A DNA stretch of 51,403 nucleotides from IMG/VR virus record IMGVR_UViG_3300027971_000065, positions 1 to 51,403 of that record; one strand, 5' to 3'. A program made the translations under genes and the position numbers. This document shows positions 1 through 8,147 of this stretch, in pieces (position 1 is the first letter of the stretch; the number at the start of each line of letters is the position of its first letter). The stretch is from a virus. The notes under the pieces were generated by a model. The model ran no database searches. It was not told the DNA's origin and was given only the letters and a program-made list of their open reading frames with translations.

Positions 1-592
1 GCTTGTCCAGAGTTAGCATCTACTGTGCTACGCTTTTGAACGCCGTTGTCACCATGGGTAACGCTAACTTTTTGTAGTTGAACGTTTTCCATCATAGCCT
101 CTTCTTCGTCACGATCTTGTTCCATGTCACGTGTTAAATCTTTGCCTGCTTCTTCAGCATCATCATCAAACTCAGAGTCAGATTCATCATCGCCGCCGCC
201 CATGATATCTTCAAACTCAGCCATTAACTGGTCAAGCTTGTCTTCAATACGGATAACAGCATCTTCAACTTCATCATGATCCTCGTCATCACCTTCGTCT
301 TCAATGTCAATGACTTCTGTTTCTTCGTCATCACTGTCTAACATGTCATCTAAATCATCATCTTCTTCATCTTCGTAAACGCCGCCGGCTTCGTCAACGT
401 TGATTTCGTCTAGTAGATCGCCAACTTGGCCACCCATGTCATCGTCCATGTCATCCATCATTTCTTGTTCCATGATAGATTCGTAGATTTCACGGGATTT
501 TTCTACAACGATATCGTGAAATAATTCACGGGCTTGTTCTTCATTCTCATTGATAATAAGATCAATGAGTTTTTCAAATTTCTTGTGGTCCA
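1..592 (-). CDS. Acidic prohead-core-like protein (gp67-like), 3' end outside window
   Basis: The reading frame begins at the ATG at 590-592 and stays open for 197 codons to the window edge, so the C-terminus is missing. The first 40 residues look helical (MDHKKFEKLIDLIINENEEQ, then a Phe-His / Lys-Ser-Arg-Glu helix). They are followed by about 110 residues dominated by Asp and Glu runs, then a less acidic tail containing KVSV. A short helical head with a very acidic body, placed downstream of the portal gene, is what T4 gp67 (internal prohead core protein) looks like. In T4 the order is 20-67-68-21-22-23. The start is well supported by AGGAGA at 601-606, eight bases upstream. A late-type promoter element lies at 630-638. 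Assignment to the gp67 family rests on composition and position, so another capsid scaffold component is possible. Confidence 0.6.
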
Positions 593-629
593 TTATTTGT
601 TCTCCTGAATAGAAATGGCTTACGTAGAA

Positions 630-638
630 TTATTTAGT
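630..638 (-). promoter_or_regulatory. Late-type promoter element ACTAAATAA
   Basis: On the minus strand this reads ACTAAATAA, sharing the TAAATA core of the T4 late promoter TATAAATA. It lies about 38 bases upstream of the acidic prohead-core gene, just after a terminator, which leaves room for a leader with the AGGAGA ribosome site. TAAATA is common in AT-rich DNA, so the call rests on position and recurrence. Confidence 0.45.
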
Positions 639-699
639 GCATAGCTAAGAAAAGTGCGTTATAAGTACGTATTTTTCACATTTTCACTAGACATAAGCA

Positions 700-723
700 A
701 AAAAGGGGCTTACGCCCCTTTTT
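700..723. terminator. Bidirectional intrinsic terminator
   Basis: A perfect stem GGGGC / GCCCC with loop TTAC is flanked by an A-run on the left and a T-run on the right, so it can end transcription from either side. It lies just past the stop codon of the 77-residue minus-strand gene. It separates that portal-linked transcript from the downstream acidic prohead-core gene, which then has its own promoter element. Confidence 0.85.
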
Positions 724-741
724 AATAGAATTATCTAAGAT

Positions 742-975
742 TTATAATGTTGGTGCTGCGCCTTCAGCACTAGCTTGAGGACCATATTGACTTTGAATTT
801 TTTTCAAATAAGTTCTTTTTTCATAGGATCTTACATCTAACATTCTTCTCAATTTTCTTATTTGTTTTAGTGTAAGCTTAGTTTTCCTAGAGGTACGCCA
901 AACAGGTTTACTATTGTCAGCTTCAATATCCTGAAATCCTTGTACAGCCGGGTCAAATAATTCTAGTAGTATCAT
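742..975 (-). CDS. Small conserved protein downstream of portal, unknown function
   Basis: This 77-residue basic protein starts MILLELFDPAVQGF. Its middle is rich in Arg and Lys (RKTKLTLKQIRKLRRMLDVR), followed by a helix and a short Ala/Pro tail. I recall similar short proteins beside the portal gene in cyanophage-type T4 relatives, where they are usually left as hypothetical; I know no established function. It sits 17 bases after the portal stop codon and directly before a terminator, so it is probably co-expressed with gp20 and may help head assembly. There is no Shine-Dalgarno sequence before the ATG. Instead a GATAAATAG element ends 6 bases upstream (see findings). Confidence 0.75.
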   Translation of the reverse strand: MILLELFDPAVQGFQDIEADNSKPVWRTSRKTKLTLKQIRKLRRMLDVRSYEKRTYLKKIQSQYGPQASAEGAAPTL

Positions 976-980
976 AATAT

Positions 981-989
981 CTATTTATC
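981..989 (-). promoter_or_regulatory. Late-type promoter element GATAAATAG abutting a start codon
   Basis: Read on the minus strand this is GATAAATAG, in the short gap between gp20 and the 77-residue gene. The last A of the TAAATA core is seven bases from the A of the ATG. Transcription initiated from it would begin at or next to the start codon. Confidence 0.4.
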
Positions 990-992
990 TAG

Positions 993-3900
993 TTAACCAG
1001 GTGCAACGCCGCCAGCTTGTGGTGCACCACCTGCTGATTGAACTGGGCCTACTACCTCAGGTGAAGCAGGTGTACCACCTGCGGCTTCTTCAGGTGGTGC
1101 TTCCTCTATATCTGCTGCTGTTTGCTCATCACCTTCCATGTCACCAATTGAAACACCAATATTACGTAAATCATTACCTTTTGGTGTTTCATCTTCTTCT
1201 TTATTATTTTCCTCACGCCACATTTTTTCGTTTCTATTAATTTCTTCTTCACTTAAGCCCAAGAATCTTTCTAAAGCAAAACGTTTTGAAATATATGGTA
1301 GCGCTTCCATTTGAGCAAAAACAGTAACTCTTGCAGTATCTAATTCACTTTGACGATAAGATGCAAAGTTTTGCGGAGGATTAAACTGTAAATTAAATAA
1401 ACCTGAATCAATGTTAAATCCGCGCCATCTTAAGAATAGTTTAAATTCTTGGTCTAGTTTCATTGCAATATAATTTTGCAATCTTTCGCAATATTGATTA
1501 AATCTATATTCTTGAATTAGAGCGGTACCAACACGACCGTCGCTCATTGGTCTATCACTGTCATCAGGACCAGTTGGTAAATATGAACTTGGAACACGTA
1601 GACCACGTGCTAATCTATTGTTAAAGTATTTTAAATCGTCAATTTCACCTAGATTTTGACCACCTTGTAATAAGTCAACCGAAGACCCTCTACCATCTGC
1701 GGTTACAGGAAAGAAGTAATCTTCGTTCATTGAATTCTTGACAAATATACCAGAATCTATGGCAAAAGTATGGAAATCATGCCATTTGTGCAATCCATCA
1801 ATAGTTATAGTACCGGTGTCTCTATTTGCAATTTTACGGATTTTAACTACACGATGATTAAAGTTATTAATTTCTTTTACAAATTGTTTCCAATTTTTAT
1901 AACCAAATTTAGTTAATAAACGATCCATTTTACTATAACCAAATTTGTCAAAGTTTATTTTACATTGGGCATTCTTATAGTCAAGCGGGATAGAATTTGC
2001 TTCTTTAACTAAACTCAATAACTTAGTGTCAGTATCACATTTGGTCAATGCTTCATTCTTAGTAAAACTGCCACTTTTTACAATTTCAGATACTCGTTGC
2101 AACATGTCAAAAGTTAAATTAACAGGTTGATTTTTAATCTTAACTCTGTATTCACAATTAGCTTTAGTTTGTGCTAAAGCCTTTGGATTCTCAGCAAGAT
2201 ATTTTTTTCTTGCCTTTCGCATATGTTCTTTATAATTAGCAGCAACTTGAACATCATTGGTTCGCATCCAAACAGCTTTTTGTTGAGCTTGGCGAATATT
2301 CCAAAGTCCAATTAATCTTTCTTCTTCGGTCAAGTTTTTCCAATTTTCTTTTAAAGTGTTAGAAATCTTAGAAGTTATCTGTTGACGATACTCGTCACTC
2401 ATTGTGATCCAAAAATCTTTCTTTTGTGCTGCATGATACAATATATGATCTTCTTTTTCCATATAAGTAAGATTTATAGGATCGTTATTAAATCTATTAG
2501 AATCTTTATGGTGAATCACAGTCCTAGGCTTCATTGCGTTTTCAGGTAGATAACTGAATTCTTGATGCTTGCCTAACTCTCTAAAAAACTCACCTACCAT
2601 TCTGTGAGTCCAAATCCATTTTTTACTCTCGTGATCAAAAACTTGTTGGTACTCGTTAGTCTTACCACCAGATATAGGAACATTTTTAGTGTTGAATGCT
2701 ATCAAGCTATCATTTTCAGTTAAATCCTTAGCTTCAACAAACCCTTTACCAAATACAGGAATTTTATGATCTGGTGTACAAACAAGAGTTTTTCCATTAT
2801 CAAAAGTTAATTCAATTACTTCGGTATTCTTTCTAGTAATACCTGCCCAATTAATAACACCAGGCACTACTTTACCTGTTTGTGGATCGCAACTATATGC
2901 CCAGTTCTCTTTACCTGCTTCAAATTCATTAATTATCTCTTGTAATTTTAATGTTCGTCCATCCAGTAAAGGTATCTTGGTTTCTAAATCCAAACAAAGA
3001 GGATTGTATGTAGCATCTACAATACTTTGCCCACCATACAAGCTAGGTATTCTACGTTGATGAATTTCATTTTTAATACGTTCAACAAAACTCATAGCCA
3101 TATGACTAGGCATATTACCAACGTCAATTTTAAATACTCTACGCTCAGGTGCTCGCTGTACACGATAGATTAGAACCGCATCTTCTAACAATTCTTTTTG
3201 TTTATAAACTTTAAAGACGTTTTCTAAGATAGATTGACCAAAAGGCCAAAAACGATCTAGACCTTCTGTTAAACTTAAATGTACTATGTGCTTAGCGTCA
3301 ATGGCTGATTCACTTTGCCCTAATGTAAATCTACTGCCAGTAGTATTGTAGGGCATTGCTGGCACTGTATATGGTGTGTTTGTGCCACCGCCTGTTCCAC
3401 CTAGACCAGTTGCTGGATTAGCAGCAAAGTCTGTATTAGTTTTTTGTGCCACTGAAAGATTTTGTAAATTAATGTTAATGTCTTTAAGAACATATTGTTC
3501 AGGTAATTTACCTTCACTTTCATTTACGATTACCTTAATAACCTTAACCATATCTACCCAATATAGTTTAAAGTTTTCAGGATCTCTTACAAATAGTTGA
3601 TCGCCGTATTTGATAGTATTGCGAAATATTTTAAAAACTCTAGTATCAAACTCATTTAATTTACACCATTGTTGTAATTGAGTTTTTAAAATATTAATTT
3701 CATGGGGAGTAGGATCGTCTTTAAATTCAAAGTTAAAAGGCGTTTTGTTGTGTTCGTTTTTCTGTGTACTAAACTCAGAGATAATATCTAAACATGCGTT
3801 AATTTCAGCATCAACGTCCATCATTTCATATTGATTATAGCGTTCTATACGATTTGGGTGGCCAGTGTAGACTTCAGGTAGTCTACTCATGTAGTTTTTA

Positions 3901-4043
3901 TAACCAAATTCAGTATTGTTCCAACCACCAGTCTCACTACCATTTTGACCTGGACTGCCATTCCAAGCGCCTGAGTTACTGTTTACACCGGAAATAGGGC
4001 TAGATATACCACTACGATTTAGAAATTTCTTTTTGTAAGTCAT
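993..4043 (-). CDS. 20: Portal vertex protein gp20, interrupted by an in-frame intein
   Basis: This encodes the head portal that anchors the packaging motor and tail. The 1016-residue product contains an intein at residues 350-770, so the spliced portal would be about 595 residues, against 524 in T4. Family hallmarks are visible: ELLEDAVLIYRVQRAPERRVF and DVGNMP before the insert (about residues 285-310), then MNEDYFFP, LLQGGQNLGEIDDLKYF and an ALRVPSSYLP-like segment after it. The C-terminal 80 residues are acidic then Pro/Gly/Ala-rich. Joining NPL to SMNEDYFFP restores the usual portal sequence, which supports precise splicing. The only Met compatible with the N-terminus is at 4043. It has no Shine-Dalgarno sequence and lies five bases from an ACTAAATAC element. 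The gene follows the tape-measure-like gene by 15 bases. Confidence 0.93.
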   Translation of the reverse strand: MTYKKKFLNRSGISSPISGVNSNSGAWNGSPGQNGSETGGWNNTEFGYKNYMSRLPEVYTGHPNRIERYNQYEMMDVDAEINACLDIISEFSTQKNEHNKTPFNFEFKDDPTPHEINILKTQLQQWCKLNEFDTRVFKIFRNTIKYGDQLFVRDPENFKLYWVDMVKVIKVIVNESEGKLPEQYVLKDININLQNLSVAQKTNTDFAANPATGLGGTGGGTNTPYTVPAMPYNTTGSRFTLGQSESAIDAKHIVHLSLTEGLDRFWPFGQSILENVFKVYKQKELLEDAVLIYRVQRAPERRVFKIDVGNMPSHMAMSFVERIKNEIHQRRIPSLYGGQSIVDATYNPLCLDLETKIPLLDGRTLKLQEIINEFEAGKENWAYSCDPQTGKVVPGVINWAGITRKNTEVIELTFDNGKTLVCTPDHKIPVFGKGFVEAKDLTENDSLIAFNTKNVPISGGKTNEYQQVFDHESKKWIWTHRMVGEFFRELGKHQEFSYLPENAMKPRTVIHHKDSNRFNNDPINLTYMEKEDHILYHAAQKKDFWITMSDEYRQQITSKISNTLKENWKNLTEEERLIGLWNIRQAQQKAVWMRTNDVQVAANYKEHMRKARKKYLAENPKALAQTKANCEYRVKIKNQPVNLTFDMLQRVSEIVKSGSFTKNEALTKCDTDTKLLSLVKEANSIPLDYKNAQCKINFDKFGYSKMDRLLTKFGYKNWKQFVKEINNFNHRVVKIRKIANRDTGTITIDGLHKWHDFHTFAIDSGIFVKNSMNEDYFFPVTADGRGSSVDLLQGGQNLGEIDDLKYFNNRLARGLRVPSSYLPTGPDDSDRPMSDGRVGTALIQEYRFNQYCERLQNYIAMKLDQEFKLFLRWRGFNIDSGLFNLQFNPPQNFASYRQSELDTARVTVFAQMEALPYISKRFALERFLGLSEEEINRNEKMWREENNKEEDETPKGNDLRNIGVSIGDMEGDEQTAADIEEAPPEEAAGGTPASPEVVGPVQSAGGAPQAGGVAPG
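1734..2996 (-). other. Intein with HNH homing endonuclease inside gp20 (421 residues)
   Basis: The insert starts at Cys350 (CLDLETKIPLLDG, intein block A). Block B is TPDHKIPVFGKG, with the conserved Thr and His. The insert ends in a block F-like segment (HDFHTFAIDSGIFVKN) directly followed by Ser as the +1 extein residue. Between the splicing blocks, around residues 507-540, is an HNH nuclease core (VIHHKDSNRFNNDPINL, then EDH and a further His). A Lys/Arg-rich region and a probable DNA-binding helical region follow, around residues 590-740. Codon frame is kept throughout (1263 bases). The penultimate residue is Lys rather than the usual His. The host position is a highly conserved portal segment, typical of homing sites. 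Confidence 0.9.
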
Positions 4044-4046
4044 ATT

Positions 4047-4055
4047 GTATTTAGT
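4047..4055 (-). promoter_or_regulatory. Late-type promoter element ACTAAATAC abutting gp20 start
   Basis: On the minus strand the order is stop codon of the upstream gene, ACTAAATAC, AAT, ATG. The TAAATA core ends five bases from the A of the gp20 ATG, and no ribosome-binding sequence is visible. Expression could come from a leaderless late transcript or by read-through from the upstream gene. Confidence 0.4.
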
Positions 4056-4058
4056 ATA

Positions 4059-6482
4059 TCAAGACGAACGGCGCATTATCTTTTCTAGTATAGAGTTAGA
4101 TTCCGCTACCTTATCAACCATTTCTTGCATTTTAGCGGTAATTGAATTTCTTATGTCAATCATAACTCGAACCATGCTATCATCGGTAGATGATAATGCT
4201 GTGCTAGTTGGAGCTGAGCTTTGTACTGCCGTACCTGATGCTTTAGAAGATCCAGATGCTGCCTCAGTTTTTGGTCCGGCTATTTCAAAGTGAGGTGGAT
4301 CACCGCTTACTGTTTGCATTAATCCTTGCCTTCTTAGTGCTGCTACTGCTTTAGGATCTTGGTAGTTTTCTTCAGCGAGATCGACCGCCATACCCTTTTC
4401 ATGTTTGCTAGATCCGGCCGGAGCTGCCGGAAAACGACTAAGGCCAGCTTTATACTTGTCGTGTAATTCTTTTTGTTTATCACTAGTTCTATGACCGCTA
4501 GTAATAGTTAGAGATTTTCCTGTTTGTGCGGCATAATCTTCTGATGCAGCCTTTAGCCTTTTTAGCAATTCAGGATCTAATCCTGATGTATTTCCTTTTA
4601 GAGACTCTCTACTACCACCTCCTGCACCTGCGCCACCACCTGTACCTGCCCCACCGCCTGTTCCGCTAGATTTGCTAGGTGGATAAAAATAGTCTCGTGC
4701 TGCTTCATATGCACCCCCGGTGGCGTAGCCAACTGCGCCACCAAGTGCGGCGCCTGCCGCGGCACCGAGCACAGGCATACCCACATACGCACCGGCAATG
4801 CCACCGGCAATTCCACCTGCTGCTGCACCAACGCCGGCGCCAACGCCCTTTGGACTATTTATTTTGTCCAATATTCCGCTGAATCCACCTAAAGAGTCAT
4901 ACAATTTCTTTGCTTCAACGGCCAGTTTACCAAGTTCTGTTATTACAAGCCTTGTAACATCCATTAAATTTACACCGAACACTTGTTCAATCCATTTGTT
5001 AGCAGGTTCTAATACATTTTTTTTCAAAGAGTCCCATGAGTCTTGCATGATCTCTTTAGCTTTTTTCATTATGGTTGCCATGTCAGTCGCAAAAGGGTTT
5101 ACACTTAGAACAATTTGATCTCCTTTTACTTGCATGTTCCTTATTGCGGCATCATATACATTTTGTTGAGCTTTTAAGGCATCCTCCACGCCCTTGGCGA
5201 TCTTTTCAGCTAACTCTTTTTGATTCTCTACGGCGTTTGTTCCTCCTTTAAGTGCTCCACTGTAATTTTCCAGGCTAACACCAAAAGCTTCGGCAGCTTC
5301 CTTACTGTATATAAAGCTAGTACCTAAGTCGCCCACACGTTGTTCCATACCCTTAGCCGTCATTTCTATTGCTTTAGCAGCAGCTTGTTGTGGTGTTAGG
5401 GATGCATCTTCAGCCAATGCTACAAACTTACGAACATCTCCCACAGCGTTTTGTAACCCAGCACTTAAACTTGTTACTGATCCTCCTGTTGCAAGTACAT
5501 TTCTTATCGCCGCGGTAGTAGCCGCATCAAAACGAGTAGAAAACCCAGCTATAATAGCTTCCTCTCTTTTAATTTTATCTTCTATTGCTTTTGCCTGATC
5601 CGGATCACTCTCCTTCATCGCATTAGCTTTTTTTTGTAATTGATTATAATGAATTTGGATATCCAAACTGGCTTGGGCTTCTTGCTGTTTTTTCTTAACA
5701 GTCTCTACATCGTTTCCAGTTAAAGCAGATAATTCTAAAATATTTTTAGTATATTCTAGCGAACCTTTTTGAAGTGCTGCTTGTGTTTTCTGAGATGCAT
5801 TTAGTTGAATATTAGTTGATCCCAAATACTTTACATAATCTGCCATGTATACGGCTAATTCTTCTTTTGGTACTCCCAAACTATTGAATTCTGCTAATAC
5901 TTTAGGGCCCACCGCAGCCATTCCAGCAAAAGTCTTTACTCCCTCAGACATATTTTTACTAAAGATCAATAAGTCACCGCCTGCTTTGCCAGCAGCCGAG
6001 TATAACTTATTCATGTTTAAAGAATAATATCCTGCAGCATGGGCCATTTGCACTAGCTTATCGGAAGGAAGGTCAAAAGCTCCACCAAACTTAGCAACTT
6101 GATCTTTTGTTTTTACCATGGCCTCTGCTTGGGCAGCAAAAGCTTGTACTAATTTTCCAGCTGCTTGTACTGCTACCCCTAGTACACCTGCAAATCCGCC
6201 CATTTGTTTAGCCATATCACCAACAGTGTCGGTAACCACGTTTACCCCGGCGGCAACTTGTTTAAAGCTAGATTCGCTACTTATTAGAATTCTAGTGAAA
6301 GACTCTACAGCTTGCATGCTAGCTTGAAACGCCTCTGCACTCTTTTTGCTTAACTCATTCTTGGCTTTTTCTGCTTTATTTTGAGCTTCGCCGAGTAGGG
6401 TACCATCCCTTACTGTTTCGTAATGATTACGATACGCTTCGTTTAATCTGGTAATAACTTCGGGATCTAAATTTTCAGCCAT
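4059..6482 (-). CDS. Tail tape-measure-like protein with C-terminal M15 (VanY/endolysin-type) peptidase
   Basis: This product has 807 residues if it starts at the ATG at 6482; an in-frame TTG at 6494 is less likely. Residues 1-540 are mainly helical and Ala/Lys/Gln-rich, as in tape-measure proteins. About 540-600 is a Gly/Ala zipper (GAAAGGIAGGIAGAYVG and similar) suited to membrane insertion, then a Gly/Ser linker. About 655-735 carries the M15 metallopeptidase pattern: TSGHRTSDKQ, SKHEKGMAVDL and DPPHFEI, whose His, Asp and His would bind zinc. This family cleaves peptide cross-links of peptidoglycan. I infer a protein that sets tail length, then enters the envelope with a muralytic tip, doing the job of T4 gp29 plus the gp5 lysozyme. 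It lies upstream of gp20 on the same strand and diverges from gp26. Confidence 0.75.
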   Translation of the reverse strand: MAENLDPEVITRLNEAYRNHYETVRDGTLLGEAQNKAEKAKNELSKKSAEAFQASMQAVESFTRILISSESSFKQVAAGVNVVTDTVGDMAKQMGGFAGVLGVAVQAAGKLVQAFAAQAEAMVKTKDQVAKFGGAFDLPSDKLVQMAHAAGYYSLNMNKLYSAAGKAGGDLLIFSKNMSEGVKTFAGMAAVGPKVLAEFNSLGVPKEELAVYMADYVKYLGSTNIQLNASQKTQAALQKGSLEYTKNILELSALTGNDVETVKKKQQEAQASLDIQIHYNQLQKKANAMKESDPDQAKAIEDKIKREEAIIAGFSTRFDAATTAAIRNVLATGGSVTSLSAGLQNAVGDVRKFVALAEDASLTPQQAAAKAIEMTAKGMEQRVGDLGTSFIYSKEAAEAFGVSLENYSGALKGGTNAVENQKELAEKIAKGVEDALKAQQNVYDAAIRNMQVKGDQIVLSVNPFATDMATIMKKAKEIMQDSWDSLKKNVLEPANKWIEQVFGVNLMDVTRLVITELGKLAVEAKKLYDSLGGFSGILDKINSPKGVGAGVGAAAGGIAGGIAGAYVGMPVLGAAAGAALGGAVGYATGGAYEAARDYFYPPSKSSGTGGGAGTGGGAGAGGGSRESLKGNTSGLDPELLKRLKAASEDYAAQTGKSLTITSGHRTSDKQKELHDKYKAGLSRFPAAPAGSSKHEKGMAVDLAEENYQDPKAVAALRRQGLMQTVSGDPPHFEIAGPKTEAASGSSKASGTAVQSSAPTSTALSSTDDSMVRVMIDIRNSITAKMQEMVDKVAESNSILEKIMRRSS

Positions 6483-6492
6483 TTTTGTGTCC

Positions 6493-6501
6493 AATAAATA
6501 T
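6493..6501 (+). promoter_or_regulatory. Late-type promoter element AATAAATAT for the gp26 operon
   Basis: This TAAATA-core element lies about 55 bases before gp26, in the 73-base divergent gap shared with the tape-measure gene. The same gap holds a short inverted repeat GGCAA-A-TTGCC at 6521-6531. It is the only late-like element on this strand in the gap. Confidence 0.35.
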
Positions 6502-6508
6502 ACTTATA

Positions 6509-6517
6509 GTATTTAGT
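6509..6517 (-). promoter_or_regulatory. Late-type promoter element ACTAAATAC for the tape-measure gene
   Basis: On the minus strand ACTAAATAC sits about 27 bases before the ATG at 6482, a normal distance for a leadered late transcript. Together with the plus-strand element at 6493-6501 it makes this gap a divergent late promoter region. Confidence 0.45.
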
Positions 6518-6555
6518 ATGGGCAAATTGCCTATTCTTAAACATAAGGAACCCCG

Positions 6556-7386
6556 ATGACTATAAACAATAACCCACTTAGACAGTATTTTCGCAGACCT
6601 GCGGTACATTTAAGACTGCCCAGCAAAGGTAAATATTACGCTGACCATGTAATAGACATGCCACCCACAGGTGAATTGCCAGTTTACCCAATGACTGCTA
6701 TAGATGAAATAACCGCAAAAACCCCCGATGCTCTGTTCAATGGCTCGGCTATTCCTGAGTTGATTAAAAGTTGCATACCTGATATCAAAGATCCATGGTC
6801 TATTAATAACGTTGACTTAGATGCTATATTAATTTCTATTAAAGCAGCCACTGGTAGCGGAGAAATGGACTTAGATACTATATGCCCCGCATGCGAAGAA
6901 GAAAGCAAATACGGTTTAAATTTAGTTGGAATGTTAACTCAGTTAAAAGACGTAGATTACGATGAAGAATTTATTATCAATGACTTGGGTATTAAATTTA
7001 GACCAGTTACATATAAAGAAATGAATTCAGCCAGTGTAAATCAATTTGAAATTCAAAAGGTCTTTAATTCAATAGAACAAATTACCGATGACCGTGAAAA
7101 GTCAGAAAAGATTAAAACATCCATTATGATGATTACTGAACTAACTATGCAATTATTAGCAAATGCCATTGAGTATATTAGTACGCCCACAGCCAGAGTA
7201 GAGGAAACTGAATATATCTTGGATTTTCTAAAAAATTGCGATAAAGAATCTTATAACAAGATTAAAGACCATCATGCAAAACTCAAAGAAAATACTAGTA
7301 TCAAGCCATTACAACTCACTTGTACTAGCTGTAGCCATAATTATGAACAACCCTTTACATTGAATACAGCCGATTTTTTCGGCTGA
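6556..7386 (+). CDS. 26: Baseplate hub assembly protein, gp26-like
   Basis: This 276-residue protein matches the T4 gp26-type baseplate protein family by its N-terminal segment (VHLRLPSKGKYY, DMPPTGELPVYPMTAIDE, then TPDALFNG) and by two Cys pairs. The pairs are CPAC (residues 110-113) and CTSC (residues 256-259), which probably form one zinc-binding site. T4 gp26 has 208 residues, so this form is somewhat longer. The family acts in assembly of the baseplate central hub. AAGGAA about eight bases upstream supports the ATG at 6556. The stop codon overlaps the next start (TGATG), so the two genes are translationally coupled, as expected for the T4 26-51 order. Confidence 0.75.
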   Translation: MTINNNPLRQYFRRPAVHLRLPSKGKYYADHVIDMPPTGELPVYPMTAIDEITAKTPDALFNGSAIPELIKSCIPDIKDPWSINNVDLDAILISIKAATGSGEMDLDTICPACEEESKYGLNLVGMLTQLKDVDYDEEFIINDLGIKFRPVTYKEMNSASVNQFEIQKVFNSIEQITDDREKSEKIKTSIMMITELTMQLLANAIEYISTPTARVEETEYILDFLKNCDKESYNKIKDHHAKLKENTSIKPLQLTCTSCSHNYEQPFTLNTADFFG

Positions 7387-7610
7387 TGCTTCTTCGCCTT
7401 GACCATGAGGGCGTTAAGAAGCTCATAGATAACTATGAAAAAGAATGTAAGGGTATTAAGAAAATGGCGTTAAGCCTATCATGGTATATGAGGGGAGGTG
7501 TGTCATATGAAGATGTTCTCAACATGTCCCCTCAAGAACGATTAGAGATAAAAGAAATTATTGACAGTAATATGGAAATAACCAAGAAAAGTCAACTCCC
7601 ATTTTTCTGA
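7386..7610 (+). CDS. Short gp51-like baseplate hub assembly protein
   Basis: This 74-residue protein has the pattern MALSLSWYMRGGVSYEDVL, a short acidic helix, then a TKKSQLPFF end. I recall this arrangement from small proteins encoded next to gp26 in cyanophage-type T4 relatives. In T4, gene 51, whose product catalyses hub assembly, directly follows gene 26. T4 gp51 is 249 residues, so if this is the counterpart it keeps only a short core. Translation is coupled to gp26 by a one-base overlap. A strong terminator begins 45 bases after the stop codon, closing this two-gene unit. The name is positional; the protein could be a different small hub factor. Confidence 0.6.
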   Translation: MLLRLDHEGVKKLIDNYEKECKGIKKMALSLSWYMRGGVSYEDVLNMSPQERLEIKEIIDSNMEITKKSQLPFF

Positions 7611-7654
7611 TTTTAGCCATAATTATTCATTTATCCAAGTGTTGTTCCATTAGA

Positions 7655-7704
7655 AGATGAGCTATCGCTCATCTAAGACCTCACTTCGTTCGGTCTTTAT
7701 TTTT
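7655..7704 (+). terminator. Double-hairpin intrinsic terminator after the gp26 operon
   Basis: Two adjacent hairpins are seen. The first is AGATGAGC-TATC-GCTCATCT at 7655-7674, a perfect 8-bp stem. The second is AAGACC...GGTCTT at 7675-7697, followed directly by TATTTTT. The second with its T-run is a standard plus-strand terminator. The first may help or may work on the opposite strand. Confidence 0.8.
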
Positions 7705-8147
7705 ACAATCTAATAGGGTTAAGAATTCTAATTTTATTTATTTTCTTAAGAGACTCATCTGCTGTCAGGAGACCATGGTAGTGCTGTTCAGCACCACCAA
7801 TGATTAAGGGAACCTGCTATGCCCATCATCCATTGTTGTCTATTCCCCGTATAATCAGCTATTTGAGCTACTATACGCTACCGGTTGCTCTGTAAAGTTT
7901 GCTGGGACTGTAGTGAAGATGATCTCTTGCAAGAGGTCTTCCGCAACGCATGTTCTATAACCCAAAGACAAAGTAGGCTATAGACTCATTCAGGGTTCGC
8001 ACACATAACGAGAGCCCTGTCGGTATTCCAAGACTAAAATACTAACCAATGGTTAATATAATAATCCTGCATACTCCAGATCTGTCGGCAACGAGCCTTA
8101 CCTCGGCTGACTCAAGGAGGATCGAGGTACCTCGATCAAACGTACTG
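7705..8147. ncRNA. Gene-free structured region, candidate noncoding RNA (strand unclear)
   Basis: No protein-coding frame beyond about 30 codons is apparent in these 440 bases, lying between convergent genes. By hand count 7801-8160 is about 45% G+C, higher than neighbouring genes, and it holds many inverted repeats. They are TGGTAGTGC/GCACCACCA (7776-7799), GAAGA-CTCTTG/CAAGAG-TCTTC (7915-7941), CAGGGT/GCCCTG (7991-8019), TAACC/GGTTA (8043-8055), AGCC/GGCT (8094-8108) and the palindrome GATCGAGGTACCTCGATC (8120-8137). The first stem is better on the minus strand (G-U instead of A-C) and the CAGGGT stem is better on the plus strand, so orientation is undecided. I looked for tRNA, tmRNA, hammerhead and group I intron core sequences and did not find a convincing match. 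Confidence 0.35.

Noticed and set aside
7741-7770. Hammerhead-ribozyme-like sequence on the minus strand (CAGATGAGTC then GAAAA)
   Set aside because: The conserved CTGATGA core is not intact and the required three-stem arrangement cannot be drawn.
7800-7895. Short plus-strand ORF of 31 codons in the gene-free region
   Set aside because: No ribosome site, and it crosses several inverted repeats; composition does not resemble neighbouring genes.
7981-8030. Possible tRNA T-arm (GGGTTCG) in the gene-free region
   Set aside because: No acceptor stem, D-arm or anticodon arm can be placed around it on either strand.
8115-8120. Strong AGGAGG-like ribosome site on the plus strand
   Set aside because: No start codon at suitable distance; it falls beside the palindrome at 8120-8137.
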